A stretch of DNA of 64,000 nt from Halosimplex pelagicum (lineage in GTDB: Archaea; Halobacteriota; Halobacteria; Halobacteriales; Haloarculaceae), in NCBI RefSeq assembly GCF_013415905.1, contig NZ_CP058909.1, positions 4,154,001-4,218,000 of the forward strand, in the 5' to 3' direction. Both the position numbers and the translations under genes were made by a program. Positions 1 to 9,900 of the stretch are shown piece after piece. Below the pieces are notes generated by a model. That model made no database searches and was not told the DNA's origin. It saw only the letters and a list, made by a program, of their open reading frames with translations. Numbering within the stretch: the first letter of the stretch is position 1; the number at the start of each line of letters is the position of its first letter.

Positions 1-81
1 CGCCGGGCGTTTGCGCACGGCCTCCAGCCCCTCAAGGGCCTGGATCTGCTGTGCGCCGTACTCCTCAGGCTCCCGTGACAT
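1..81 (-). CDS. gyrB: DNA gyrase subunit B, N-terminal fragment
   Basis: Only the first 27 codons lie in the window; the gene continues past base 1. Read on the minus strand from the ATG at 81 the protein begins MSREPEEYGAQQIQALEGLE and then AVRKRPA, the conserved N-terminal arm of GyrB just before the ATPase domain. GyrB is the ATPase subunit of the type IIA topoisomerase that introduces negative supercoils. It is divergent from the topoisomerase VI genes, an arrangement known in haloarchaea. A TATA-like CTTTAAG on the minus strand (about 112-119) lies about 31-38 bases before the start. Identification rests on a short but very characteristic peptide. Confidence 0.9.
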   Translation of the reverse strand, partial: MSREPEEYGAQQIQALEGLEAVRKRPA

Positions 82-294
82 AGAATCTGTGTCTCCGTAG
101 TACACCGGCTCCCTTAAAGCTCTCGCACGCGCGCTCGCGCGAGACTCGCCGCGTAGCGATCCGCTCGCCCGTGAGATCGCGACGGTCCGATCGGCCGCCC
201 GTCAGTTCGCCCCCCGAGGGCCGCGGTCACCGGTTTCACTTTCACCCCGCCGGCGAACGCCTTTTAAGCCGTCCGACAGTAGGGGGTTTCACGG
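82..294. promoter_or_regulatory. Divergent promoter region gyrB / top6B
   Basis: 213-base gap between two divergent topoisomerase operons. For top6B a TATA-like CTTTTAAG sits at 261-268, 27 bases before the ATG at 295. For gyrB a CTTTAAG on the minus strand lies at about 112-119. Between them is GC-rich sequence with CGCGCG runs and no open frame worth calling. Both spacings fit leaderless or very short leaders. Positions are read by eye and no transcript ends are known. Confidence 0.6.
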
Positions 295-2733
295 ATGACA
301 TCGTATCAGTCGCAACTCGGCGAGGGTGAGGGGATCGCCGAGGAGCTGGCAGAGAGCCAGCGGTCGATCTCCATCGCCGAGTTCTTCGAGAAGAACAAGC
401 ACATGCTCGGGTTCGACAGCGGGGCCCGGGGACTCGTGACCGCCGTGAAAGAGGCGGTCGACAACGCGCTGGACGCCTGCGAGGAGGCGGGCATCGCCCC
501 CGACATCTACGTCGAGATCCAGGAGGCCGGGGACTACTACCGGCTCATCGTCGAGGACAACGGCCCCGGGATCACCAAAGAGCAGATCCCCAAGGTCTTC
601 GGGAAACTGCTCTACGGGTCGCGGTTCCACGCCCGCGAGCAGTCCCGCGGTCAGCAGGGGATCGGGATCTCCGCCGCGGTCCTGTACTCCCAGCTCACCT
701 CGGGCAAGCCCGCGAAGATCACCTCCCGGACCAAGGGCGGGGTCGACGCGGAGTACTTCGAGCTCATCATCGACACGGACACCAACGAGCCCGAGATCGA
801 CGTCGAGGAGACGACCACCTGGGAGCGGCCCCACGGCACGCGCATCGAGATGGAGATGGAAGCAAATATGCGCGCCCGCAACCAGCTCCACGACTACATC
901 AAAGACACCGCGGTCGTCAACCCCCACGCTCGCATCGAGCTGCGCGAGCCCAACGAGCACATGAAATACGAGCGGGTGACCGACAAGCTCCCCGCCGAGA
1001 CCGAGGAGATCCGCCCCCACCCTCACGGGGTCGAACTCGGGACGCTCATCAAGATGCTCGACGCCACCGATTCGTACTCGGTGTCGGGCTTTCTGCAGAA
1101 CGAGTTCACCCGCGTCGGCGGGAAGACCTCGGACTCGGTCATCGACAACTTCCGGGATCGGCACTTCGGTCGCGAGATGTCGTGGACGCCGCCCGAATCC
1201 CACGAGCCCGCGGACGTGGCCCGTGCGCTCGACGCCGCCGTCGCCAACAAGGGCGCCGAGGCGACCGCCGAGTTCGCCGACCGCGTCGCGGACGCCCTCG
1301 ACGGCTACGACCGGGTCGCCCACCACGAGCTGTGCGACCTCGTCGACGACGTGGCCGACGATATCGAGGACAAACACGGCGTGACCTTCGGCTCGACGGT
1401 ACGGGAGAACGCCTGCGAGGCGGGCTGGGCCGCCGTCGTCGGCGCGAGCGACGCCGTCGGCGTCGACGAGGACGCCGAGGAGTACGAGCAGCTCCGCTCG
1501 GACCTGTACGCCGTCGTCGACGAGGTGACGACCACCCAGAAGGACGACGCGACGATCCAGGGGGTCGCCGACCGCCTCACCCCGAAGTTCGGCGACGCCG
1601 ACGACCACCGCCATCGGTTCACCCGCGACGAGGTCCGCGAGTTCGTCCGCCGCGCGGCCGACGCCACCGAGGAGTACGACGACGCGACCTTCGGCGAGAC
1701 GGCCCGCGAGAACGTCGTCGAGGCCATCTGGGAGCGCGCTCGCGGGGTGCCGGACGACCCGCCGAACGTGAACGATATCGCCGGCGACCGCGACGCGTCG
1801 AGCGAGCTGCTCGACGCCATGCGCGAGACGGACATCATCGCGCCCCCCACGGACTGTCTCTCGCCCATCGAGTCCGACCTCATCGAGGAGGGCCTGCGCA
1901 AGGAGTACGACGCCGACTTCTACGCGGCGTCGACGCGGGACGCCTCCGTCCACGGCGGCGACCCGTTCATCGTCGAGGCCGGGCTGGCCTACGGCGGCGA
2001 CGTGGAAGCGGAGGGCAAAGCCGAGGTGATGCGCTTCGCCAACCGCGTCCCGCTCGTCTACCAGCGCGGCGCCTGCGCGACCACGGACGTGGTCAAGGAC
2101 ATCAACTGGCGTAACTACAACCTCGACCAGCCGGGCGGCTCGGGCATCCCGAACGGCCCGGTCGTCATCATGGTCCACGTCGCCTCGACGAACGTCCCCT
2201 TCACCAGCGAATCCAAGGACGCCGTCGCGAACGTCCCCGAACTGGAGTCGGAGATCGAACTCGCGATGCGCGAGGCCGCCCGCGAGCTGAAGTCCTTCCT
2301 GAAGAAACGGCGCTCGATGCAGCAGCGCCGCGAGAAACAGGACAAACTGGCGACGATCCTGCCGGAGATGGCCGAGAAGCTCTCGGCGGTCACCGACAAC
2401 GACGACCTCGATATCGACGACACGCTCGCGCGGATCATGAACAACGTCCTCGTCGAGCGCCAGCGCGACGGCGACACCGTCCGGCTGGTGATCGAGAACA
2501 ACTCCGACCGGGCGGCGGACGTGGAGATAACGGACATCGTCGCGGGGAGCGAACCCGTCCTGGCCAACGGCGACGCCAGCGTCGTCGAGATGGACGGCGA
2601 GTGGTTCGTCAAGTGGTCGACGTCGGTGTCGGCCGGCGACGAGGCCACCCTGGAGTACGACGCGGGCGCCGACGCGGAGTTCGACATCTCCGTCGACGGC
2701 CTCGAAGACGAGCGGGTCACCATCGACGCATAA
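295..2733 (+). CDS. top6B: DNA topoisomerase VI subunit B
   Basis: ATPase subunit of the type IIB topoisomerase, which with Top6A passes one duplex through another to decatenate and relax DNA. 812 residues. The GHKL ATPase fold is visible: [12 protein letters not shown] (about residue 53, Mg/ATP Asn), VEDNGPGI (about 86) and [14 protein letters not shown] (about 121). The transducer lysine is in [11 protein letters not shown] near residue 640. The protein is much longer than the roughly 530-residue crenarchaeal form. The extra length is a central acidic insert (about residues 300-500) holding two related segments, one with TFGSTVREN and one with TFGETAREN, 101 residues apart. The C-terminal ~100 residues form an Ig-like tail. 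ATG chosen 27 bases after a TATA-like box. Two bases separate its stop from the top6A start. Confidence 0.97.
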   Translation: MTSYQSQLGEGEGIAEELAESQRSISIAEFFEKNKHMLGFDSGARGLVTAVKEAVDNALDACEEAGIAPDIYVEIQEAGDYYRLIVEDNGPGITKEQIPKVFGKLLYGSRFHAREQSRGQQGIGISAAVLYSQLTSGKPAKITSRTKGGVDAEYFELIIDTDTNEPEIDVEETTTWERPHGTRIEMEMEANMRARNQLHDYIKDTAVVNPHARIELREPNEHMKYERVTDKLPAETEEIRPHPHGVELGTLIKMLDATDSYSVSGFLQNEFTRVGGKTSDSVIDNFRDRHFGREMSWTPPESHEPADVARALDAAVANKGAEATAEFADRVADALDGYDRVAHHELCDLVDDVADDIEDKHGVTFGSTVRENACEAGWAAVVGASDAVGVDEDAEEYEQLRSDLYAVVDEVTTTQKDDATIQGVADRLTPKFGDADDHRHRFTRDEVREFVRRAADATEEYDDATFGETARENVVEAIWERARGVPDDPPNVNDIAGDRDASSELLDAMRETDIIAPPTDCLSPIESDLIEEGLRKEYDADFYAASTRDASVHGGDPFIVEAGLAYGGDVEAEGKAEVMRFANRVPLVYQRGACATTDVVKDINWRNYNLDQPGGSGIPNGPVVIMVHVASTNVPFTSESKDAVANVPELESEIELAMREAARELKSFLKKRRSMQQRREKQDKLATILPEMAEKLSAVTDNDDLDIDDTLARIMNNVLVERQRDGDTVRLVIENNSDRAADVEITDIVAGSEPVLANGDASVVEMDGEWFVKWSTSVSAGDEATLEYDAGADAEFDISVDGLEDERVTIDA

Positions 2734-2735
2734 CA

Positions 2736-3833
2736 ATGAGCGCAGACACAGACACAGACGCGGACGCGAGAGAACAGCTGATCGACCTGGCCGAGGAGTT
2801 CTACGAGCAGTTCGAGGGCGGCGACGTGCCGAAGATGCGGATTCCGACCCGGACCAAGTCCAACATCGAGTACGACGAGGACAAGAACGTCTGGGTGTAC
2901 GGCGACCGCGAGAGCACCCGCACCGCCAAGACCATCTCCGGCGCGGAGAAGTTGCTGAAGGCCACCTACACCATCGACTTCCTGGCCCGCCAGCTCGACC
3001 AGGACCGCTCGTCGACCCTGCGTGAACTCTACTACCTCAGCGAGTCGTGGGACGTGGACGAGGCGCAGTTCAACTCCCAGGACGAGTCGAACAACCTCAT
3101 CGAGGACCTGGAGATCGTCTCGGAGGTCAAACGCGAGGACTTCCACATGCGCCCGGAGGAGTCGGGCGCGAAGGTGATGGGCCCGCTGTTGCTCCGCGAG
3201 CAGACCAACCGCGGCGACCGCGAGATCCACTGCCAGGACGACGTGGGCCAGGGCGGCTACCAGATCCCGAACAACCCCGACACCATCGAATTCCTCGACA
3301 ACGACGCCGAGTTCGTCCTCTGCGTGGAGACCGGCGGCATGCGGGACCGGCTCGTCGAGAACGGCTTCGACGACGAGCACGACGCCCTCGTGGTCCACCT
3401 CGGCGGCCAGCCCGCGCGGGCGACCCGCCGGCTGACCAAGCGGCTGCACGACGAACTCGACCTCCCGGTCACGGTCTTCACCGACGGCGACCCGTGGTCG
3501 TACCGCATCTTCGGCTCGGTCTCCTACGGCTCCATCAAGAGCGCGCACCTCTCGGAGTACCTCGCCACGCCGGAGGCGCAGTTCATCGGCGTTCAGCCCG
3601 AGGACATCGTCGAGTACGACCTGCCGACGGATCCGTTGAGCGACTCCGACGTGAACGCCCTGGAGAGCGAACTGGAGGACCCGCGCTTCCAGACCGACTA
3701 CTGGACCGAGCAGATCGAACTCCAGCTGGACATCGGCAAGAAGTCCGAACAGCAGAGTCTGGCTTCCTACGGCCTGGACTTCGTGACCGACACGTACCTG
3801 CCCGAGCGGCTGGACGAGATGGGCGTGCTGTAG
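2736..3833 (+). CDS. top6A: DNA topoisomerase VI subunit A
   Basis: Catalytic, DNA-cleaving subunit of topoisomerase VI, related to the meiotic protein Spo11. 365 residues, usual size. The N-terminal winged-helix part carries [10 protein letters not shown] (residues 96-105), with the catalytic tyrosine in the Tyr99-Tyr100 pair. The Toprim domain shows the metal-binding glutamate in [11 protein letters not shown] and the DxD motif in [11 protein letters not shown]. The frame is open further upstream inside top6B, but the ATG at 2736, two bases after the top6B stop, gives the acidic N-terminus [13 protein letters not shown] expected of a haloarchaeal protein. Co-transcribed with top6B and likely translationally coupled. 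Confidence 0.97.
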   Translation: MSADTDTDADAREQLIDLAEEFYEQFEGGDVPKMRIPTRTKSNIEYDEDKNVWVYGDRESTRTAKTISGAEKLLKATYTIDFLARQLDQDRSSTLRELYYLSESWDVDEAQFNSQDESNNLIEDLEIVSEVKREDFHMRPEESGAKVMGPLLLREQTNRGDREIHCQDDVGQGGYQIPNNPDTIEFLDNDAEFVLCVETGGMRDRLVENGFDDEHDALVVHLGGQPARATRRLTKRLHDELDLPVTVFTDGDPWSYRIFGSVSYGSIKSAHLSEYLATPEAQFIGVQPEDIVEYDLPTDPLSDSDVNALESELEDPRFQTDYWTEQIELQLDIGKKSEQQSLASYGLDFVTDTYLPERLDEMGVL

Positions 3834-3864
3834 CTCGGGAGGAGGGGAAACCGTCGCCCTCGAC

Positions 3865-4327
3865 GACGTTCGGTTCGATGTGTGAGTGTCTCGGTTGATT
3901 CTGTTGGACGAGTTGTGGAAGGAAGTCGAACGACAGCGACCGCACTCGACGGAGACAGCAGATGATGAAAGCCCTCGCCGCGCTCGCTAGCTGTCGATTC
4001 GACCGCACTCGACAGCAGGCGTTGAAAGCCCTCACCGCGCTCGCGGTCGCTGAGGCGGGATATCCGCGCTCTCGGCACGGCCCGCGCGGATAGTCGCCCG
4101 CTCAGGCGACGCCCGGCGCGAGCGCGCCTCACCCTTTCAGTCCGCCAGGCACAGCACCGCAACCGCGACAGCGACCGCAGACGGCCTCGAACCTCCCCAA
4201 CCTCTTGCGCTCCGCGCGCCTACGGCGTGCGGTGCTCATCCCTCGCGTGACTATTTCGAGCGGCCCGCCACGAGGCGGGCACGCTCGACAGCACGCGCCA
4301 ACCGCGCCGCAATTACACTACCTGTAG
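3865..4327 (+). repeat. Long dispersed intergenic repeat R1, copy 1
   Basis: About 463 bases that match, on the opposite strand, 27054-27453. Shared blocks include GTGGAAGGA near the 5' end, AAAGCCCTC and CGCGCTCGC, GGGATATCCGCGCTCT, CCTTTCAGTCCGCCAGG, CGAACCTCCCCAACC, and a final GCCCGCCACGAGGCGGGC hairpin (4263-4280). This copy is longer because a 63-base unit starting GACCGCACTCGAC (3938) is duplicated, with divergence, from 4001. Small indels between copies are not multiples of three and break any common reading frame, so the conserved thing appears to be DNA or RNA rather than a protein. There is no gene between top6A and the MBL gene. Confidence 0.85.
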
Positions 4328-4380
4328 GTAGCATCCGTCGCGGAGCGCCGGTCTTTTTCACCCCTGTTTTTGCCGAGCTT
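4318..4380 (-). repeat. Hairpin intergenic repeat R2, copy C (short)
   Basis: On the minus strand this reads CGGCAAAAACAGGGGTGAAA, then AAGACC, then CCGGCGCTCCGCGACGG and ATGCTACCTACAGG. The same succession of A-rich boxes, a CCGGCGC hairpin and GATGCTA-CTACAGG recurs at 14067-14210 and 24219-24330 on the plus strand. The hairpin here is 4335-4351. The copy lies just past the stop of the MBL gene ending at 4390 and abuts, sharing the TACAGGT box with, the long repeat R1. Function unknown; the A/T tracts around a GC hairpin could act in termination. Confidence 0.7.
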
Positions 4381-4389
4381 CGACTCTGC

Positions 4390-4965
4390 TCAGAACTTCG
4401 CGGCTCGGAGGGCGGTCTCGATGTGGTCGTAGGGGTCGTCGGTGACGCTGGGGCCGTGGCCGGTGTGCATCTCGGCGAGTTCCGGCGACACGGTGTCGCG
4501 GAGGTACTCGATGCTGTCGATCAGGACTTCGCGGTCGCCCTCGGGGAGGTCCGTCCGGCCGAAACTCCCGTTGGCGAACACCAGGTCGCCGGCGAACAGG
4601 ACCTCCGCGCCGGCGGCGTAGAGACAGAGGTGGTCGTCCTTGTGGCCGGGGGTGTGCAGCGCCTCGTAGCGGTGGTCGCCCAGTTCGACGGAGTCGCCGT
4701 CGGCGATAGCGTGGTCGACGAGTTCGTGGTCGGGGTCGAATCCCCACACGTCGCAGTCGAAGGCGTCGACGAGCGCGGCGGTGTTGCCGACGTGATCGGG
4801 GTGGGTGTGGGTGAGGACGACGGCGTCGAGGGCGGCGTCGCGGTCGCGGACCTCTCCGGCGGCGTCGAACTCGCTGCCGGCGTCGACGAGGACGGTGCGC
4901 TCGCCAGTGACGAGGAAGGCGTTGCTGGTGAAGACCTGCTGGCCACGGGCGACGTTTTCGATCAC
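4390..4965 (-). CDS. MBL-fold metallo-hydrolase
   Basis: Metallo-beta-lactamase-fold hydrolase of the glyoxalase II-like group; the substrate is not predictable. 191 residues from the GTG at 4965. Metal ligands are visible: THTHPDHVGN (HxHxDH motif), HTPGHKDDH, FAGDLVF (bridging Asp) and the final HTGHGPS. The frame stays open upstream to 5166, but that extension is Arg/Ala-rich and unlike a haloarchaeal protein. The chosen start gives VIENVARGQQVFTSNAFLV, matching the usual first strand of the family. Stands alone, divergent from the HalX regulator gene; repeat R2 follows its stop. Confidence 0.85.
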   Translation of the reverse strand: MIENVARGQQVFTSNAFLVTGERTVLVDAGSEFDAAGEVRDRDAALDAVVLTHTHPDHVGNTAALVDAFDCDVWGFDPDHELVDHAIADGDSVELGDHRYEALHTPGHKDDHLCLYAAGAEVLFAGDLVFANGSFGRTDLPEGDREVLIDSIEYLRDTVSPELAEMHTGHGPSVTDDPYDHIETALRAAKF

Positions 4966-5208
4966 GGCCGTCGGTAGTCGCGCCGGGGCGGTGAGGGTAT
5001 CGGTTCGCGACCGGACCGGTCGAAGCGAGATGCGGGGTCCGGGTCGCGACCGACGCGCGGCCGCTGCGGTCGCCGCGGCCGACCCCGACGAGCGGGCGGT
5101 CACGGGAGTCGGCGAGGCGGGGAAATCCCGTCGCCTCCTGCTATCACGCGACCGACTCGGACCCACAGGGCTATGTGTGATGAACGATAACGACGCCGTA
5201 GAGAGCAG

Positions 5209-5790
5209 ATGTCAGGATCGGAAACGCCAGTCGTGCTCATCGTCGAGGACGAGCCCGACGTCGCCGAGACGTACAACCTCTGGCTCGCCGACGACTACGA
5301 GGTCCGGATGGCCGGGAGCGGCGACGAGGGGCTGGCCGAACTCGACGACGAGGTCGACGTGGTCCTCCTCGACCGGATGATGCCCGGTCTCTCCGGCGAC
5401 GAGGTGTTAGAGCGGATCCGCGAGCGTGGGCTCGACTGCCGGGTGGCCATGGTGACGGCGGTCGAACCGGACTTCGACATCCTCGAGATGGGGTTCGACG
5501 CGTATCTCTGCAAGCCGATTCGGAGCCAGCAGCTCCACGACACCGTCGAGAACCTGCTGGAGCGGTCGACCTACGACGACATGCTGCAGGAGTACTACTC
5601 GCTGGTCGAGAAACAGGCGACGCTCGAAGCGACCAAGAGCAGCGCCGAACTCGCCGACAACGAGGAGTACCTCGAACTCCGCGAACGGGTCGACGAGCTG
5701 AAGGAGGGGCTGTCGGATACGCTGGGTGGTATCGACGATGACGAGGACTTCATCGCAACGCTGCGAGGGCTCAGCGATGTCGAGGAGTAG
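5209..5790 (+). CDS. HalX-type response regulator
   Basis: Two-component receiver protein with a C-terminal HalX domain, a haloarchaeal output module of unknown biochemical function. 193 residues. Receiver: acidic pair in IVEDEPD (residues 11-17), phospho-acceptor Asp55 in VVLLDRMMPG, Thr in MVTAVEP, and conserved Lys in YLCKPIR (about 103). HalX (about 120-190): Tyr-rich start TYDDMLQEYYSLVEKQATLE followed by a coiled-coil-like acidic helix. No DNA-binding domain. Its last codons overlap the next gene by 14 bases, so the regulator and the RecA-like ATPase are probably one unit. The cognate kinase is not in the window. Confidence 0.93.
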   Translation: MSGSETPVVLIVEDEPDVAETYNLWLADDYEVRMAGSGDEGLAELDDEVDVVLLDRMMPGLSGDEVLERIRERGLDCRVAMVTAVEPDFDILEMGFDAYLCKPIRSQQLHDTVENLLERSTYDDMLQEYYSLVEKQATLEATKSSAELADNEEYLELRERVDELKEGLSDTLGGIDDDEDFIATLRGLSDVEE

Positions 5791-6463
5791 TGATTCGGAG
5801 ACGATGTACGACCTGACCGACGTGCTCGACTTCGAGGCGCTGGAGGACGTTCGACCGGGGTCGAACATCCTCGTCTCCGGCCCCGCCATGAGCGGCAAGG
5901 AGGACCTGGCGCTGTCGGTGCTGGCCGACGGCGCCGAGCGCGACCAGGGGTCGCTCGTCGTCACGACCGGCGACCGCGCCGAGAACGTCCTCGAGGACTT
6001 CCTCGACCGCGCGCCCGACGCCGACGAGTCGCGGGTCAGCGTCGTCGACTGTCGCGGCGACGGTAGCCGCCGCGGCGAGGCCACCGCGTCGGGCAGTTAC
6101 GCCTACCACGTCTCCTCGCCCGGCGACCTGACCGGCATCGGGATCGGGATCACCGAGTGTCTGGAGTACCTCCACAACAACGGCGCCGAGAACGGCCGCT
6201 TCGCGCTCACCTCGCTGTCGACGATGCTCACCTACACGGACCGCAAGACCGTCTTCAAGTTCTGCCACGTCCTCTCCTCGCGGTTCGACTCCGCCGGCTA
6301 CCTCGGACTCTTCACCATCGACTCCTCGGCCCACGACGACCAGACGCTGCAGGTCATCAAGCAGGCCTTCGACGGCATGATCGAGATCCGCGAGGAAGAC
6401 GGCCGCCGCGAAGCCCGCGTCCTCGGTCTCGCCGGCAAGCCTACCGACTGGCGGGAGTTCTGA
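5777..6463 (+). CDS. RecA/KaiC-superfamily ATPase-like protein (HTR-like)
   Basis: 228 residues, resembling the haloarchaeal HTR-like or DUF7504-type proteins, a shortened RecA/KaiC fold found near signalling genes. A Walker-A-like GPAMSGKEDLAL lies near residue 38. VVTTGDRAENVLEDF and RFALTSLSTMLTY fit the following strands. The usual Walker-A Gly-Lys-Thr/Ser reads GKE here, so ATP hydrolysis is uncertain. The ATG at 5777 overlaps the HalX gene; an in-frame ATG at 5804 (MYDLTDVLDF) is a possible alternative start. The overlap suggests a role in the same signalling pathway, perhaps as an adaptor; this is inferred from context only. Confidence 0.75.
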   Translation: MSRSSDSETMYDLTDVLDFEALEDVRPGSNILVSGPAMSGKEDLALSVLADGAERDQGSLVVTTGDRAENVLEDFLDRAPDADESRVSVVDCRGDGSRRGEATASGSYAYHVSSPGDLTGIGIGITECLEYLHNNGAENGRFALTSLSTMLTYTDRKTVFKFCHVLSSRFDSAGYLGLFTIDSSAHDDQTLQVIKQAFDGMIEIREEDGRREARVLGLAGKPTDWREF

Positions 6464-6983
6464 GCCCGTTCGATTTCGATCCGCCCCTGTCCCAGCCGCG
6501 CCACTGTCGCTCGAAATCCGCCGTTCACCACCTCTCGTGAACCATCCGCCCGCCGAGGCGGACCTTCGCACGTCGACCGGGGTCGAGGCCGAACCCAGCG
6601 ATCAATCGTACCGAGAGATTGTGTACGAATAATCGATATTAGGTCCCTCCGATCCCATTGTGGACAAGACTTATCCCCGAAAACGACAGATATGCAAGTG
6701 CAACGGTCGGAGTGAAAGAGCGTCCGACCGAGCACGTTCGAGCCACCGGGGGACGACCCCGAACAAGCGAGCATCGCGCGCAAACTAGCCACTGCCAGCC
6801 ACTGCAGCCACCGACACCACTGGCCCACCACCGTGGTGCTGTCATCGGAACGGCTACTCGGCCCCGAGTAGCGTTCGACATCGCGACGGGCGGCGGCCTC
6901 CGGCCGCCATTCTCCCGTCGAGCGAACCACGACCCGCCAGCGATGGGCGGGCTTTAATCCGCCGAGTCGCGTAGCCGTCGAGT
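6464..6983. other. 520-base gene-free region with stem-loop cluster
   Basis: No convincing gene: the longest frame (6658-6957) is Arg/Pro-rich and unlike haloarchaeal proteins. An A/T-rich patch lies at 6604-6700. Near the right end are two perfect dyads. The first is GCTACTCG/CGAGTAGC at 6853-6872. The second is a nested structure at 6884-6920, with outer arms CGACGGG/CCCGTCG and inner arms GGCGGCC/GGCCGCC. A TATA-like CTTTAAT at 6952-6958 is 26-32 bases before the ATG at 6984 and is the probable promoter of that gene. Confidence 0.55.
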
Positions 6984-9900
6984 ATGGGAACGAGCGACCG
7001 GCCGGAGTCCGACCCAGCGGGCGACCCGCGGGCGGACTACGACTACGCGGCCGAGGCGGTGGCGCGACCGGGACTGGTCGCGGACCTCGACGAGCGGGTC
7101 TCGGGCGAGGTGCGGTTCGACGACTACTCGCGACAGCTGTACGCGACCGACGCGAGCATCTACGAGGTGACGCCCGTCGGCGTCGTCTATCCGGAATCGA
7201 CAGCCGACGTGGCCGCCGTCGTCTCCTACTGCGCCGAGCGGTCCATCCCGGTGCTCCCCCGGGGCGGCGGCACCTCGCTCGCGGGTCAGACCGTCAACGA
7301 GGCCGTCGTCCTCGACTTCACCCGTCACATGAGCGCCGTCCTCTCGGTCGACGCCGACGAGCGGCTGGCTCGCGCCGAACCGGGCGCGATCCTCGGCGAG
7401 CTGAACGCCGAGCTTGCCGCCCACGACCTGAAGTTCGCGCCGGACCCCGCGTGGGGCGACAAGTCCGCGCTGGGCGGCGCTATCGGGAACAACTCGACGG
7501 GCGCCCACTCGTTGCAGTACGGCAAGACCGACGCCTACGTCGAGGGGTGCGAGGTGGTCCTCGCCGACGGGACGGTCACCCGCTTCGGCGAGGTGACCCT
7601 GGACGAACTCCGCGAGCGGGCCGACGCCGAGGGGGATCTCGAAGCCCGGATCTACGCCGAACTCGCCCGGGCCGTCGACGAGGAGATCGACGCCGTCGAG
7701 GCGGCCTTCCCGGAGCTCAAACGGAACGTCTCGGGGTACAACCTCGACGCGTTCGTGGCCGAAGCGCGCGAGGCACTGGACGGCGAAGCCGACGACACCG
7801 CGGCCGACGGCGAGCCGGCGACCGTCAACGTCGCCCGCCTGCTCGCGGGGAGCGAGGGCACCCTGGCTATCGTCACCGAGGCGACCGTCTCGCTGGAGCC
7901 GATCCCCGAGACGAAGGGGCTGGCGTTGCTCACCTACGAGAGCCTGCTCGACGCGCTGGAGGACGTTCGGCCGATCCTCGAACACGACCCCGCCGCCGTC
8001 GAGGTGCTGGACGACGTGTTGCTGGACCTCGCCGAGGAGACCGAGGAGTTCGGCGACCTCGTCGACTCGGTGCTCCCCGAGGGGACGGGCTCGGTCCTGC
8101 TCGTGGAGTTCTACGCCGAGAGCGACGACGAGGGGCGCCAGCGGGTCGCCGACCTGATCGCCGACCGAGTGGGCGGCGACCAGGGCGCGAACGTCGTCGG
8201 CGCGGCGACGACCGAGGCCGACCCAGCCGAGGGCGCCGCCGACGTGACCGACGCGCCGATCCGGGCGTTCGCCGCCCGCGAGGCCCACGACGACGCCGAT
8301 CGCGCCCGCTTCTGGAAGTTGCGCAAGAGCGGCCTTCCCATCCTCCTCTCGCGGACGACCGACGCGAAACACGGAAGTTTCATCGAGGACACCGCCGTCC
8401 CGCCGGAGAACCTCCCGGAGTTCGTCGCGGACTTCCAGGCAGTCCTCGACGACCACGACACCTACGCGAGCTTCTACGCCCACGCGGGGCCGGGCTGTCT
8501 GCACATCCGGCCGCTGATCGACACGAAGACCGTCGACGGCGTGGCCGCGATGGAGTCGATCGCCGACGCGGTGACCGACCTCGTCGTCGAATACGGTGGC
8601 TCGGTCTCGGGCGAACACGGCGACGGCCGCGCCCGAACCCAGTGGAACCGGAAGCTCTACGGCGAGGAGGTGTGGGACCTGTTCCGCGAGATCAAGGCCA
8701 CCTTCGACCCCGACTGGCTCCTCAACCCGGGGCAGGTCGTCGGCGTCGACGACGCCGCGGTCGAGGCGGGCGAGGCGCCCGACCGCGCTCGCACGGTCGA
8801 CATGACCGAGCACCTGCGGTTCGACCCCGACTACGCCTTCGACGCGGGGTTCGAGCCGGACCTGAACTGGGACAACGACAACGGCATGCAGGGGATGGTC
8901 GAACTCTGTCACGGCTGTGGCGGCTGTCGCGGCGGCCAAGACACCACCGGCGGCGTGATGTGCCCGACCTATCGCGCGGCCGACGAGGAGGTCACCGCGA
9001 CGCGCGGCCGGGCGAACATGCTCCGCCAGGCGATGAGCGGCGACCTCCCCGAGGACCCGACCGACGACGAGTTCGTGAGCGAGGTGATGGACCTCTGTAT
9101 CGGCTGCAAGGGCTGTGCCAAGGACTGTCCCAGCGAGGTCGACATGGCGAAGCTCAAGGCCGAGGTCGAACACGCCCACCACGAGGAACACGGCACGTCC
9201 CTCAGGGAGCGCGTGTTCGCTAACGTCGACCGGCTGAGCGCGCTGGGCAGTGCTACCGCTCCCGTCTCGAACTGGTTCCAGAAGCTCCCGGGGAGCGGTC
9301 TCGTCACCGAGCGGCTCCTCGGCATCGCGCGCGAGCGGACGCTCCCGACGTTCGAACGGGAGTCGTTCGTCGACTGGTTCGCCGGTCGCGAGGCGGGCGT
9401 CCCCGAGAGCGAAACCGAGCGCAAGGCGCTGGTGTTCCCGGACACCTACACCAACTACAGCCACCCCGAAGCGGGGAAGGCGGCCGTCCGCGTCCTCGAA
9501 GCGGCGGGCGTCCACGTCGACGTGCCCGACGACGTGGCCGCCAGCGGCCGCGCGGCCCACTCGAAGGGCTTCCTCGACACCGCTCGCGAACGCGCCGAAC
9601 GCAACGTCGACGAACTCGCCCCCCGGATCGCCGACGGCTGGGACCTGGTCGTCGTCGAGCCCTCCGACGCGGTGATGTTCCAGCACGACTACCTCGACCT
9701 GCTCTCGGGCGCCGCCGTCGAGACGGTCGCCGACAACTCGTACGGCGTCTGTGAGTACCTCGACCGCCACCGTCTCGACGGGGGCATCGACTTCGACGCG
9801 CCCGCCGAGTCGCTCACCTACCACGGCCACTGTCACCAGAAGGCGACCAAGAAGGACCACCACGCCGTCGGCGTCCTCCGCCGGGCCGGCTACGAGGTCG

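Noticed and set aside
289..2736. 815-residue open frame on the minus strand opposite top6B
   Set aside because: Shadow of a real gene: high GC with G/C-rich third positions leaves antisense frames open. The product is rich in Val/Arg/Gly with no domain, and top6B is unambiguous.
3583..4162. Open frames inside repeat R1 copy 1
   Set aside because: Reading frames are not kept in copy 2; composition is basic. The region is better described as a non-coding repeat.
6658..6957. 99-residue frame in the gene-free region before the D-lactate dehydrogenase-type gene
   Set aside because: Arg, Pro and His-rich, not acidic, no similarity recognised, and it runs over the dyads and TATA box of the next gene.
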